DNA of 64,000 bases from Methanothrix sp. (lineage in GTDB: Archaea; Halobacteriota; Methanosarcinia; Methanotrichales; Methanotrichaceae). The notes under the pieces were generated by a model. The model was not told the DNA's origin. It did no database searches and saw only the letters and a program-made list of their open reading frames with translations. Positions within the stretch are counted from its first letter, which is position 1, and each line of letters opens with the position of its first letter. A program made the translations under genes and the position numbers. The DNA lies in contig JARYLI010000006.1 of the NCBI GenBank assembly GCA_029907715.1, forward strand, positions 1 to 64,000, given 5' to 3'. This document shows positions 53,298 to 62,797 of this stretch, piece after piece.

Positions 53298-54974
53298 CTA
53301 TGCGACCTCCCCCAGGATGTAGCCGATTATCCTGCCGTATGCAGGCCTTGCAATGCCCACGCCTATCAGGACGCCGATTATGGTGATCAGGGCGAAGCCC
53401 ATCAGCGCGCCGAAGCCCATCCAGAGGAGCGGTATCATCGCGGCGATGGTGGTTGCAGCCGCTCCCAGGATGATGTAGAACGCCCTGGAGAGCCTCGCGA
53501 GGTATATCTTGCCTGTGAGCAGGACGCCCTTCGCCTCCTGCTCGTTCCTCTCTGTGATCCTCTCCCCATGGAGGAGCTCATCTGTTATTATGAAGAGGTG
53601 ATCCACACCGGTGCCTATCACCATTATTATTCCAGCGATGCTCGCGAGATCAAGCTGCCATCCAGCCGCAGACCATATGCCGAGCATCATGATGACCTCG
53701 CTGAATGAGGTGCAGACGATGGGCAGCACTATCCTCCTCTCTCTGTATCTGTAGAAGACCATGAGACCCACGGCAAGTATCGCGAGGATCCCTGCAAGAG
53801 CCACCTGGAACTTGAACTGGGATCCCAGTGCAGCATCAACCTGCCCGGAGCCTATGATCTTGACGTTCACAGGCAGCGCGCCCTCCCTCAGGTGGATGTA
53901 CAGCTCCTTGGCCTTCCTGGATCCCGCCTCACCTGTGCCGACCTCGGCGACCAGGCTTCTCATTGGCGCTTTGTCGAGAGCGGATGCGAGTTCGGGGGCA
54001 AGAGGAGCGCTGAATATCTCATCCCTGTCCAGGTACATCGATACCTCATGCGCCTTCGGATTCCTGGTGGCTCCGACCTCTTTGGCTATCCGCTGGAATG
54101 TGAGAGCCCCCTCCTCTGAGAGAGTGAAGGGCACGCCCCACATATCGTTCCTGTCTCCCCTCGGGAGCTCCACAGACTCAACGGCATCTCCGTACACGAC
54201 ATGCCTGGTCTCGTTCGGACCAACCTGGATGCGGATCTCAAACTTTCCTGGCTTGCCCACGACCTCCTCGGCGGTTGAGACGTTTACGCCCGCGAGATCT
54301 ATCGTTATGAACCTGTTATCTACGACTCTGACCTTGATATCCTTGAGACCCAGACGGTTGAGCTTCTTGTCGAGAACCTCCTTGGTCTCGTCGACAGTCT
54401 CGGGTGTGAGGCCGCTGATGAATGCGTCCTCTCCAGGGGCGATCCTGCCGCCGACATCTGAGAGGATCGATTCGAGCTTCTCTCTTGTCACATTCGACCT
54501 TATCTCGTAGCGCACCGGCTCAAGCCCAACGATCCTCACATCCGAATCGAGGCGCGTTTTGAGGTAGTTCACAACAACGCCTTCAGGGGAGGCAGGCACT
54601 GTGATCCTGGTTGTGTTGGCCCTCACCAGAACCTTCGATCCAGGATACCCGAGATCCTCAGGCAGCGTCTCCGGAACATTTCCGTCTATCGTTATCACAT
54701 AATTATCACCTCTCCTTGAGACATCCTCTACGACCCACGCGCCCTGGAACTCCTTCTCCAGGATCTTAACAGGATCGACATCGAGCTGGACAATCGCCCC
54801 CTCAAGCTCCAGCTGGAGCCACGAGCCACCCTCCAGGTCAAGGCCGTACTTGAGGCCGTGGTTCATTCCGAGATATCCGGGTATCGGAGTGAGCATGAAG
54901 ACCAGAGCGAGAACCACAGCCGCGATGTAAATGACAACCCTTGGATCCTTTGAAATGCTGCCTGCAAGGCTCAT
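53298..54974 (-). CDS. secD: Protein-export membrane protein SecD
   Basis: 558 residues. An N-terminal membrane helix (VVIYIAAVVLALVFML) precedes a large extracellular domain with LKYGLDLEGGSWLQLELEG, and five C-terminal helices. A GIIMVIGTGVDHLFIITDELLHGE segment is the family's D4-motif-like region. SecD with SecF aids Sec-dependent export using the membrane potential. Its start overlaps the secF stop by four bases, as usual. Confidence 0.93.
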   Translation of the reverse strand: MSLAGSISKDPRVVIYIAAVVLALVFMLTPIPGYLGMNHGLKYGLDLEGGSWLQLELEGAIVQLDVDPVKILEKEFQGAWVVEDVSRRGDNYVITIDGNVPETLPEDLGYPGSKVLVRANTTRITVPASPEGVVVNYLKTRLDSDVRIVGLEPVRYEIRSNVTREKLESILSDVGGRIAPGEDAFISGLTPETVDETKEVLDKKLNRLGLKDIKVRVVDNRFITIDLAGVNVSTAEEVVGKPGKFEIRIQVGPNETRHVVYGDAVESVELPRGDRNDMWGVPFTLSEEGALTFQRIAKEVGATRNPKAHEVSMYLDRDEIFSAPLAPELASALDKAPMRSLVAEVGTGEAGSRKAKELYIHLREGALPVNVKIIGSGQVDAALGSQFKFQVALAGILAILAVGLMVFYRYRERRIVLPIVCTSFSEVIMMLGIWSAAGWQLDLASIAGIIMVIGTGVDHLFIITDELLHGERITERNEQEAKGVLLTGKIYLARLSRAFYIILGAAATTIAAMIPLLWMGFGALMGFALITIIGVLIGVGIARPAYGRIIGYILGEVA

Positions 54975-55861
54975 CTCTTACCACCCCTGGCGAGCTTTGG
55001 ATTCCGCTGTATGTACCACCGCAAAGCCTGGACGTTTGTTATCCAGGTGTTCATCATATCCGCAAGGAGGCCGAAGAAGAGCACCACGGATATATCGGAT
55101 ATCACATCGATCTTCGTGAAGCTGGGGGACACCAGGTAGATTATGCTCGATACAAGTATCAGCACGATGACCGCGGACAGTGTCGTGGATGTCATCATCA
55201 GTCCGGTCCTCATCGCCCCCAGAACCTTCTCATTTAATGGACCCTTTCTCTTGAGCACCCTCACGGTGAGTAATATGTCTGTATCCACAGAGTAGCCTAT
55301 GAGCATCAGAAGGGCAGCAACCGTGCCAAGCGAGAGCTTCACGCCCACAGCGGTCATCATCCCTGCAGCTATTATTATGTCCGCAAGGGCGCAGATCACG
55401 ACAATACCGGATATGACAGGCTGTCTGAACACGAAGAAGACCACCAGAGCCATGAGAAGGAAAGACATCAGAAGGTACCTTGGAGCATCGCTCTGGAGCT
55501 GCTTGCTGTACACAGGCCCTATGTATCTGAGCTCAGCATCCGAGAACTTCTCATTCACAGTCCGCGCCAGGCTCTTGTAATCCTCGGATCCCATCGGGGG
55601 GAGCTGGATGTAGTATCTGCTTCCAACCCTTCTCAGCTCGGAGACATCATAACCCTCAAGCTTGCTCAGGACTTGCGACTCAGGCTCCTCAGCGGGAACT
55701 GTTATGAGCGTGCCACCCGTGAACTCGATACCCATTCTGACCGGTGATCCTGTGGTGAAATACGTTGCGGCCAGAATAATGATAGATAAAGCCAGTACAG
55801 CGGCTGGAACTGCAATCATCTGCCGCCTGTCTATCTTCCTGATGAACTCCTCTAAATCCAT
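54971..55861 (-). CDS. secF: Protein-export membrane protein SecF
   Basis: 296 residues. An N-terminal helix (MIAVPAAVLALSIIILAATYF) precedes VRMGIEFTGGTLITVPA, a soluble domain, and five C-terminal helices; the last part has IGYSVDTDILLTVRVLKRKGPLNEKVLGAMRTG, the SecF hallmark. The ATG at 55861 is used; an open frame to 56092 extends through an intergenic repeat and is not conserved-looking. Confidence 0.93.
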   Translation of the reverse strand: MDLEEFIRKIDRRQMIAVPAAVLALSIIILAATYFTTGSPVRMGIEFTGGTLITVPAEEPESQVLSKLEGYDVSELRRVGSRYYIQLPPMGSEDYKSLARTVNEKFSDAELRYIGPVYSKQLQSDAPRYLLMSFLLMALVVFFVFRQPVISGIVVICALADIIIAAGMMTAVGVKLSLGTVAALLMLIGYSVDTDILLTVRVLKRKGPLNEKVLGAMRTGLMMTSTTLSAVIVLILVSSIIYLVSPSFTKIDVISDISVVLFFGLLADMMNTWITNVQALRWYIQRNPKLARGGKR

Positions 55862-55933
55862 ACAAGCCTCCTTTCTGGCTGAACCACGCTCAATATATTT
55901 ACGATTTTTGTGCCGTGCGCTCTCTGCGAGGTA

Positions 55934-56052
55934 TTTGCTCAATATCGTGAGCGTGCTTGAGTTACTGATCAAGTGAGGCCCTATCATCGGCCATAGTCGT
56001 TTATCCAGAAATCCGCCAAGAGGGCAATTTACCTCAACATATTGAGCATGTT
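55934..56052. repeat. Dispersed intergenic repeat, copy 3
   Basis: A 119-base copy starting TTTGCTCAATATCGTGAGC and ending ACATATTGAGCATGTT, with an internal CTTGA-N8-TCAAG dyad and CGGCCATAGTCG. It lies in the divergent gap between secF and the nitroreductase gene. It is the closest match to the fragment at 13497-13550. Confidence 0.82.
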
Positions 56053-56264
56053 CTCTGCGAGCCGCATGGAATTCGATGATCGAGGTCTCCAAAATCCGGA
56101 TCGCGGGCTCGAGCTGGGGCTTGAACTGCTGAACGGTGTTCCACCATCGGGACTCAGTGGCACAACACCAGCAGACCTCGAGCTGCGTGCTTTGGGTTCA
56201 GTGATCGGACAGACAGGGATATGAGAGGAGTAAATCTAAATTCATCGACTGTCAACATGGATTC

Positions 56265-56774
56265 ATGGACGTGTTCGATGCGCTTAAAGGAAGGAGGTCG
56301 ATCAGGGCCTATCAGGAGAAACCTGTACCCAGGGATACTGTGGAGATGCTGCTTCAGGCGGCTGAGCTGGCGCCATCTGCGGGCAACCTTCAGTCCAGGA
56401 GGTACGTGGTTGTGATGCGGCAGGATCTCAGGAAGGCTCTGGCCCTGGCCGCATACGGCCAGAGCCAGATATCCTCCGCGCCTGTGGACATCGTCGTATG
56501 CGCTGATGTGAGGCGATCGAGCAGGCGGTATGGTGACAGGGGAAGCCTGTACGCGATCCAGGATGCTGATGCTGCTGTGATGTGCATGCTGCTTGCAGCA
56601 CATGCAATGGGCCTGGGCGCATGCTGGAACGGCGCGTTCGACGATGGGATGGTGAGAGACATCCTGGGCATCGAGGAAGGTGTCGTGCCAGTCGCCATAA
56701 TCTCCCTCGGCTGGCCTGCCGAGTCGCCTGAATCTCCCGGGAGGCTGCCACCCAATGCGCGCTGGGAGGTATGA
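56265..56774 (+). CDS. Nitroreductase-family flavoprotein
   Basis: 169 residues. The FMN-binding start KGRRSIRAYQEKPVP is followed by AELAPSAGNLQSRRYVVV and LLAAHAMGLGACWNG, and the C-terminal LGWPAESP. This is a short, common member of the NADH/flavin nitroreductase fold; the physiological substrate is unknown. It is nine bases upstream of elp3 and probably co-transcribed. Confidence 0.9.
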   Translation: MDVFDALKGRRSIRAYQEKPVPRDTVEMLLQAAELAPSAGNLQSRRYVVVMRQDLRKALALAAYGQSQISSAPVDIVVCADVRRSSRRYGDRGSLYAIQDADAAVMCMLLAAHAMGLGACWNGAFDDGMVRDILGIEEGVVPVAIISLGWPAESPESPGRLPPNARWEV

Positions 56775-56783
56775 GAGAGGCTC

Positions 56784-58322
56784 ATGTACAGGGATCTGAG
56801 GGATATCGTGGAGGCGATCATATCAGGGGTGATAAGGAGCGAGGAGGATCTTGAAAAGGCGAAGAGATCGCTTGCATCCAGCTTGAATCTTTCAGAGATT
56901 CCAGGCAACCCTGAGATACTCGCTGCAGCCAGAGCTGATGAGAGGGATCGGTTGAGGCTGCTGGTGAAAAAGCCGACACGCACGCTCTCAGGGGTTGCTG
57001 TGATCGCCGTCATGACGAGCCCGGCCCGCTGCCCGCATGGCACCTGCGTCCCCTGCCCTGGTGGCGTTCTGGGCGAGAGATGCTCACCGCAGAGCTACAC
57101 AGGTCGGGAGCCCGCAGCGCTCAGGGCGGTACAGCACAGCTTCGATCCATACGCCCAGGTGGCTGCCAGGCTCAGACAGCTCTCGGAGACAGGCCACCCT
57201 GTCGACAAGGCAGAGCTCATTCTCATGGGAGGAACAATCACCTCCAGGCCACTGGGGTACCAGTGCTGGTTTGTGAAGAGGTGTCTGGAGGCGATGAACG
57301 ATTACCCTGATACGGTGAGCAGAGCACGCTGGAGATCCTTCAGAGAGGTGACAGATGCAAACAGCAGTGCAGCCGTGAGAAACGTCGGCATAACCTTCGA
57401 GACCAGGCCCGACTGGTGCCGGAGCGGTCACATTAAAAATATGCTCCTCCTCGGCGGGACAAAAGTCGAGCTCGGGGTGCAGAGCATCCACGACGATGTT
57501 CTGAAAGCGATCAGGAGAGGCCACTCTGTGAAGGATACCATCAGAGCGAACCGGTTGTTGAGAGAGGCTGGCCTGAAGGTCGGGTTCCACATGATGCCCG
57601 GGCTGCCGGGATCGAACCCCGAGAGGGACCTCAGGATGTTCAGGGAGCTGTTTGAGAGCAGCGATTACCGGCCAGATTACCTCAAGATATACCCCACGCT
57701 GGTTATCGAGGGAACGGAGCTCCACAGGATGTGGATGCGTGGCGATTACGAGCCTCTTTACGATGATGAGGCTGCTGAGCTGGTATCACGCATCAAGGAG
57801 ATCCTCCCGAGGTACACCAGGCTCCAGCGCGTGCAGAGGGATATACCTGCGCACCTCATAGCGGCTGGTGTCAGGAAGAGCAACCTCAGACAGCTCGCAA
57901 AGAAGAGGCTCGAGGAGCGCGGATCGAGGTGCGTGTGCATAAGGTGCAGAGAGGCCGGGCTTCGCGGAATATCCGAGGGGGATATCGCATTGAACACAGA
58001 GAGCTATGATGCATGCGGAGCTAAGGAGCACTTCATATCTTTTGATACCGTGGATGACACCCTCGTCGGATTCCTCAGGCTGAGGCTTGGCGCCGAGGCC
58101 AGGATCAGGGAGCTGCATGTATACGGCCCGCTCGTACCTCTCGGAAGGAGAGGGGGATGGCAGCACCGCGGTATCGGCGCAAGGCTGATAGAGAGAGCTG
58201 AGGAGATGGCAAGGGATCAGGGCTACGACAGGATCACAGTCACAAGTGGCATAGGCGTCAGGAGCTACTACGCCTCTCTCGGCTACAGACTGAACGCGCC
58301 GTACATGGAGAAGGCGCTTTGA
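56784..58322 (+). CDS. elp3: tRNA uridine-34 carboxymethyltransferase Elp3
   Basis: 512 residues. It makes cm5U-type wobble modification with acetyl-CoA and SAM. The cluster motif is CPHGTCVPCPGG (C83, C88, C91), followed by a radical SAM barrel with LILMGGTITSRP. A zinc/cysteine region RCVCIRCREAG lies at about 382-392. The C-terminal GNAT domain has GGWQHRGIGARLIERAE for acetyl-CoA. It may act with the thiolase at 37245-38225 on the same wobble bases. Confidence 0.94.
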   Translation: MYRDLRDIVEAIISGVIRSEEDLEKAKRSLASSLNLSEIPGNPEILAAARADERDRLRLLVKKPTRTLSGVAVIAVMTSPARCPHGTCVPCPGGVLGERCSPQSYTGREPAALRAVQHSFDPYAQVAARLRQLSETGHPVDKAELILMGGTITSRPLGYQCWFVKRCLEAMNDYPDTVSRARWRSFREVTDANSSAAVRNVGITFETRPDWCRSGHIKNMLLLGGTKVELGVQSIHDDVLKAIRRGHSVKDTIRANRLLREAGLKVGFHMMPGLPGSNPERDLRMFRELFESSDYRPDYLKIYPTLVIEGTELHRMWMRGDYEPLYDDEAAELVSRIKEILPRYTRLQRVQRDIPAHLIAAGVRKSNLRQLAKKRLEERGSRCVCIRCREAGLRGISEGDIALNTESYDACGAKEHFISFDTVDDTLVGFLRLRLGAEARIRELHVYGPLVPLGRRGGWQHRGIGARLIERAEEMARDQGYDRITVTSGIGVRSYYASLGYRLNAPYMEKAL

Positions 58323-58529
58323 TCTGAGATCCGTGGAGGCCGGCTCGAAGCATCTGAATCTGAAACTCTTCGAATGGGGCGCGTGCGGTGCATGCCTCAG
58401 ATGCAGCGCGCTCTCCGTGATCTGGAGCAGCTTATCCGCAGTCAGATCATCTGTCTTCAGGAGATTGATTGGTTATATATCCCTTGAGGATCTATAACTT
58501 CACAGCAGCGTGCAGGAGAGGTATGAGAA
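58323..58529. other. Intergenic region with promoter of the ferredoxin-AOR unit
   Basis: A TATA-like GTTATATATCCC near 58471-58482 is about 50 bases before the ferredoxin start. No gene is seen here. Confidence 0.4.
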
Positions 58530-58988
58530 ATGGCGGGAGCTGTTGCTGGTAAACCCAGCGCGGAGGCCGCGAAGAGGCCCAAGAAGCGGAGGAGGTTGAA
58601 GGTCGCCCATCCGGAGAGGTGCATCGGATGTCTGAGCTGCATGTTCGCATGCAGCAGGATAAACACCGGGCGTGCATCGCTTGAGCGCTCGGCGATAAGG
58701 ATAAAGACGCAGGGTGGGATCGAGGGGGACCCCATAATAGTGGTCTGTCATGCGTGCGAGGATCCTGCATGTGTCAGGGCATGCCCGACGGGAGCTCTCT
58801 CCAGGAAAGAGGATGGGAGTGTTGTTTTTGATAGAGATCTCTGCGACGGATGCGGCAGGTGTGTGGATGCGTGCCTCATAGGAGCGATATCCCTCGACAG
58901 CGAGGGCAAGGCCGTGAAGTGCAAGCACTGCGGGGCATGTGTTGCATTCTGCCCGCATGATGTGCTCAAGCTGATCGAGGTGGATTAA
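58530..58988 (+). CDS. Polyferredoxin-type 4Fe-4S protein, AOR partner
   Basis: 152 residues. Four cysteine groups are visible: CIGCLSCMFACSR, CHACEDPACVRACP, CDGCGRCVDAC and CKHCGACVAFCP, enough for four 4Fe-4S clusters. It ends two bases before the aldehyde oxidoreductase gene, so it is probably that enzyme's electron-transfer subunit. An alternative upstream start would add only an unconserved tail. Confidence 0.9.
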   Translation: MAGAVAGKPSAEAAKRPKKRRRLKVAHPERCIGCLSCMFACSRINTGRASLERSAIRIKTQGGIEGDPIIVVCHACEDPACVRACPTGALSRKEDGSVVFDRDLCDGCGRCVDACLIGAISLDSEGKAVKCKHCGACVAFCPHDVLKLIEVD

Positions 58989-58990
58989 GC

Positions 58991-60727
58991 ATGCTGAGAA
59001 GAGTTCTTTACATAGATCTCACCAGAGGCGAGAGCTGGGTCGAGGAGAAGCACGACCTCTTCGAGGAATGGCTGGGAGGCACAGGGGTCGCAACACAGCT
59101 CCTGCTCAAGGAGGCTCCTGCTGGAGTCGATCCCCTGTCGCCGGAGGCTCCGATAATCTTCAGCATAGGGCCTCTCTCAACGATGTTCCCGGCGATGACG
59201 AAGACCGTGGCCCAGTTCAAGTCCCCGCTGACAGGAGAGCTCGGGGAGTGTTACGCAGGCGGGAGGCTCGCAATGGCGATGAGGTTCGCGGGCCACGAGT
59301 CGATTGTGATAAAGGGCAGAGCTGAGCGCCCCTGCTACATATCCATAGAGAATGATACGGTGAGGATACGGGATGCCACATCGATATGGGGGATCGGCGC
59401 CGCCCGCGTTGGAGTCATCCTGAGAGATGTCGAGAGGGGAGTTGGGAGGAGAAGCATCATCAGGATAGGGCCTGCCGGCGAGAGGATGGTCAGGTACGCC
59501 TCTGTGGTTGTCGACACCTACAGGCACTTCGGCAGGCTCGGCCTAGGCGCTGTCTTCGGATCCAAGAACCTGAAGGCAATCGTGATATCGGGGACAGAGG
59601 ATGTTGCGATCCCAGATCCGAAGAGATATCGAGAGGTCTACAACCGTATTTACAGAATGGTCGTCCAGACAGACGCAATGGAGAAGTACCACGACCTCGG
59701 GACTCCCATGAACGTGAACGTGCTGAACCAGCTGAAGGGGCTGCCGACACGCAACTTCCAGTCGAGCTCGTTTGCAGATGCAGAGAACATAAGCGGTGAG
59801 AGGCTCGCGGAGGAATACCTCTTCAGAAGGGTCTCATGCGCGCACTGCCCGATAGGGTGCATCCACGTAGCGATGCTGAAGACCGCGTTCACCCCACATC
59901 ACGAGTTCGAGGTGAGAAGGGTCAGCTATGATTACGAGCCGATTTACTCTCTGGGCAGCAACCTGGGGGTTACGACTGCTGAGGGTGTGCTGGAGCTGAT
60001 AGACACATGCGAGCGCCTGGGACTGGATGCGATGAGCACAGGCGTGGTGCTCTCGTGGGCGACGGAGGCCTACGAGAGGGATCTGATCACGCCTCAGGAG
60101 ACTCTGGGAGTGCCGCTCCAGTGGAACAACGTGAAGGGCTACGTAAAGGCGATGGAGAATATCGTGGCTGCGCCGAACGAGTTCTATTCTGCGCTTGCGA
60201 GGGGTGTTGAGTTCGCTGCTTCCAGATACGGCGGAACCGATTTCGCGATGGCCCTGGGGAAAAACGAGGTCTCAGGATACCACACAGGTCCTGCATCCAT
60301 AGTCGGGCAGCTAGTTGGTGTGAGACACTCACATCTGGATAACGCTGGATACAGCATAGACCAGACGGCTGCCAAGAAGCAGCTCGATCCGGCCGCTATG
60401 GTTGATCAGATAATCAGAGAGGACGACTCGAGAGGGGTGTTCAATTCGCTCGTAGGATGCCTCTTCGCAAGAGGTGTTTACACAGATGAGAACATGATCG
60501 ATGCTCTGGGTTCTGTTGGAATAACAAAGAGCCGGGAGGAGCTGACAGAGCTCGGGAGGAGGATCTTCCTGGAAAAGTACAGGTTCAAGACCAGGGAGGG
60601 CTTCGATCTCTCGAAGGCGAGGATACCCAGGAGGTTCTTCGAGACCGTGAGCACCCTCGGCCGTATAGATCCCGAGACTGTGGAGAAGATGATCGCTCTC
60701 TACAGGGAGAGACGCGGATGGGCATGA
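58991..60727 (+). CDS. Tungsten aldehyde ferredoxin oxidoreductase
   Basis: 578 residues. It oxidises aldehydes (or reduces acids) using a tungsten bis-molybdopterin and one 4Fe-4S cluster. The cluster ligands are SCAHCPIGC and a later GCLFARG. N-terminal cofactor regions include GELGECYAGGRLAMAMRFAG and FGRLGLGAVFGSKNLKAI. The substrate cannot be told. It is tightly coupled to the preceding iron-sulfur protein. Confidence 0.9.
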   Translation: MLRRVLYIDLTRGESWVEEKHDLFEEWLGGTGVATQLLLKEAPAGVDPLSPEAPIIFSIGPLSTMFPAMTKTVAQFKSPLTGELGECYAGGRLAMAMRFAGHESIVIKGRAERPCYISIENDTVRIRDATSIWGIGAARVGVILRDVERGVGRRSIIRIGPAGERMVRYASVVVDTYRHFGRLGLGAVFGSKNLKAIVISGTEDVAIPDPKRYREVYNRIYRMVVQTDAMEKYHDLGTPMNVNVLNQLKGLPTRNFQSSSFADAENISGERLAEEYLFRRVSCAHCPIGCIHVAMLKTAFTPHHEFEVRRVSYDYEPIYSLGSNLGVTTAEGVLELIDTCERLGLDAMSTGVVLSWATEAYERDLITPQETLGVPLQWNNVKGYVKAMENIVAAPNEFYSALARGVEFAASRYGGTDFAMALGKNEVSGYHTGPASIVGQLVGVRHSHLDNAGYSIDQTAAKKQLDPAAMVDQIIREDDSRGVFNSLVGCLFARGVYTDENMIDALGSVGITKSREELTELGRRIFLEKYRFKTREGFDLSKARIPRRFFETVSTLGRIDPETVEKMIALYRERRGWA

Positions 60728-60766
60728 GCCTGTAATCTTAACCCCCTCCAGGCAGGGAGAAGTGCC

Positions 60767-60841
60767 ATGAACAGAAAGCATATGGCAGGAGATGTGATGG
60801 ATCCATCGGTGATCCATCAGTACACGGGAGAGGCGCCATGA
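60767..60841 (+). CDS. Possible 24-residue upstream ORF coupled to the nucleotidyltransferase
   Basis: MNRKHMAGDVMDPSVIHQYT and four more residues, preceded by GGGAG eight bases upstream. Its TGA overlaps the next gene's ATG (ATGA). GTGCCATGAACAG around its start resembles GCGCCATGAACAG at the downstream start, suggesting a short duplication. It may be a leader or chance. Confidence 0.35.
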   Translation: MNRKHMAGDVMDPSVIHQYTGEAP

Positions 60842-62070
60842 ACAGCATGCAGGCGATAATACTGGCTGCAGGCGAGGGCTCCAGGATGAGGCCCCTGACA
60901 GCGAACAGGCCGAAGGTCATGCTTCCTGTGGGTGGAGCCCCGCTGCTTGAGGAGCTCGTAGTCAGATGCAGAGATGCTGGGATAAACAGGTTTGTCTTCG
61001 TTGTGGGCTATCGCAGAGATGTTATAACATCCTACTTCAGGGACGGCAGCGATTTCGATGTGGAGATCAGCTATGCAGTACAGGAGAAACAGCTGGGCAC
61101 AGGCCATGCGCTGATGGTCGCCCAGGACCTCTCGGATGAGAGGTTCTTCGTCATAAACGGGGATGTGCTTCCTGACGTCGAGGCGCTCAGGCACATGATG
61201 TCGATGGAGGATCTGAGTGTTGCGACACATCGTGTCGTTGAGGCGAGCCGTTATGGCGTGTTTCTGCTGAAAGATGGGCTCGTTGAGGGGGTCATAGAGA
61301 AGAGCCCGTCGCCGCCATCTGACATGGCAAACGCTGGCGTATACCTGCTTGACAGGGATATCTTCGAGCTCATGGATGAGGTGCCTGTCTCGATCAGGGG
61401 CGAGTATGAGCTCACCGATGGAATAAACGCTCTTGCAGCTGCTGGGAGAAGAATATGGGCTGTCGAGCTCAGCGAGTGGGTTGAGGTCGGCGTTCCGTGG
61501 GACATACTCACAGCCTCGAACGCTGTGCTCTCGAGAAAGAGCCCCGTCATGGAGGGGGATGTGGAGAGCGGCGCCACGCTCAAGGGGAATGTTTCAATCG
61601 GCAGCGGCACCCTGGTGAGGGCTGGAGCATACATCGAGGGTCCCGTGTGGATCGGCAGGAACTGCGATATAGGGCCGAACTGCTACATTCGCGCAGGATC
61701 CTGCATAGGGGACAGCGTGAGGGTTGGAAATGCCGTTGAGATAAAGAACTCGACAATCATGGACAACACCAAGATAGGCCACCTCTCCTACGTCGGGGAC
61801 AGCGTCATCGGGTACGGCTGCAACCTGGGCGCCGGCACAATCGTATCAAACCTCAGGCATGATAACAGAAACATCCGCTCTTACGTCAAGGGCGTGCTTG
61901 TGGACACGGGCAGGAGAAAGCTTGGCGTGATAATGGGGGACGGCGTTAAGACAGGAGTGCACACGTGCATCTACCCGGGAACCGTTATAGAGCCCGGCTA
62001 CCTCTCCAGGCCAGGCGAGGCTCTCAGAGGATACGTGAAATCCATGCTGCAGAGCACGTCCGTGGGCTGA
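60838..62070 (+). CDS. Bifunctional sugar-1-phosphate nucleotidylyltransferase/acetyltransferase
   Basis: 410 residues. The N-terminal nucleotidyltransferase has LAAGEGSRMRPLTANRPK and VINGDVLPD. From about 250 a left-handed beta-helix follows, with hexapeptide repeats (VSIGSGTLVRAGAYIEGPVWIG) and LGAGTIVSNLRHDN for acetyl transfer. This is the archaeal GlmU-like or glucose-1-phosphate thymidylyltransferase-like layout, making UDP-GlcNAc or a related activated sugar. It would feed wecB (17490-18593). The first ATG could be 60838 or 60847. Confidence 0.9.
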   Translation: MNSMQAIILAAGEGSRMRPLTANRPKVMLPVGGAPLLEELVVRCRDAGINRFVFVVGYRRDVITSYFRDGSDFDVEISYAVQEKQLGTGHALMVAQDLSDERFFVINGDVLPDVEALRHMMSMEDLSVATHRVVEASRYGVFLLKDGLVEGVIEKSPSPPSDMANAGVYLLDRDIFELMDEVPVSIRGEYELTDGINALAAAGRRIWAVELSEWVEVGVPWDILTASNAVLSRKSPVMEGDVESGATLKGNVSIGSGTLVRAGAYIEGPVWIGRNCDIGPNCYIRAGSCIGDSVRVGNAVEIKNSTIMDNTKIGHLSYVGDSVIGYGCNLGAGTIVSNLRHDNRNIRSYVKGVLVDTGRRKLGVIMGDGVKTGVHTCIYPGTVIEPGYLSRPGEALRGYVKSMLQSTSVG

Positions 62071-62545
62071 GCGATCTCCCTGCAGGCCCGAACTGCAATG
62101 CATATCCAGCGTGCCCGCTTTACAGAATTTTTATGTGATCTCGTGTTCAACTATCTTCTCGAATCGCTGAGACCTGACGCGTCAAGCCTGCAGTATTCAC
62201 GAACGCTCTTTCTGGTGACCGAATGGTCATGAGCTCCGCCAGCCTGGAAGCGTTAAGGCGTCTGCGGTATTCACGAACGCTCTTTCTGATGACCTGCACT
62301 GAGAGCCACTGGTCCAGCCATGCGTTCCTGGCGAATGGATGGGTGCTTCCAGCAACCTGCCGCTGTGAACTTCAGGGGCACACAAGAGCAAGCACTGCAT
62401 GCATGTTTCATGCACACAACCAGAGATCGATCCGGCTGGTTGCAGCAGTGCGGCAGGCTTGATCGACAAACCTTATATTCTTCAAGGAAAAACAATTTTG
62501 TCAGAGGGCAGCAAAATCTTTGCTGGTTGGAGAGGTGCACTCAAC
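62071..62545. other. Intergenic region with direct repeat and dyad
   Basis: 475 bases without a convincing gene. It contains a direct repeat (62187-62220 and 62261-62294), an inverted repeat CAACCAG/CTGGTTG (62416-62422 with 62435-62441), and a TATA-like CCTTATATTC (62471-62480). The last probably serves the winged-helix gene, whose ribosome binding site GAGAGGTG is upstream of 62546. Confidence 0.4.
62187..62294 (+). repeat. Direct repeat of about 34 bases with a 74-base period
   Basis: GTATTCACGAACGCTCTTTC occurs at about 62193-62212 and 62267-62286. Flanking bases also match (CTGCAG/CTGCGG before, TGGTGACC/TGATGACC after). It may be a duplicated binding site or remnant of a larger duplication. 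Confidence 0.65.
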
Positions 62546-62797
62546 ATGCCGTCCAGACGGAGCAGAGCGCAGATCATGTCAGATATACTGGAGATATGCA
62601 TCGATGGGGCCAACAAGACGAAGATAGTTTACAATGCGAACCTGAACTTCAAGATGCTGAACTCCTACCTTGATGCGCTCACAAAAAAAGGCCTTCTTCA
62701 CGTCAGGAAGGATCACGGCAACGAGTATGTGACCACAGAAGAGGGCATCAGAATGCTTGAGACGTGCAGGAGCATAGATCTCGAGCTCGGTCAGTAA
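62546..62797 (+). CDS. Winged-helix regulator, HTH_45 type
   Basis: 83 residues: SRAQIMSDILEICIDGANKTKIVYNANLNFKMLNSYLDAL then GLLHVRKDHGNEYVTTEEG. This helix-turn-helix with wing is the common small archaeal HTH_45-type domain. The ATG at 62546 follows GAGAGGTG and a TATA-like CCTTATATTC. Targets unknown; the repeats upstream are candidates for its own site. Confidence 0.78.
   Translation: MPSRRSRAQIMSDILEICIDGANKTKIVYNANLNFKMLNSYLDALTKKGLLHVRKDHGNEYVTTEEGIRMLETCRSIDLELGQ

Noticed and set aside
55862-56092. Upstream extension of secF
   Set aside because: It passes through the dispersed repeat and lacks SecF similarity; the ATG at 55861 starts the conserved part.
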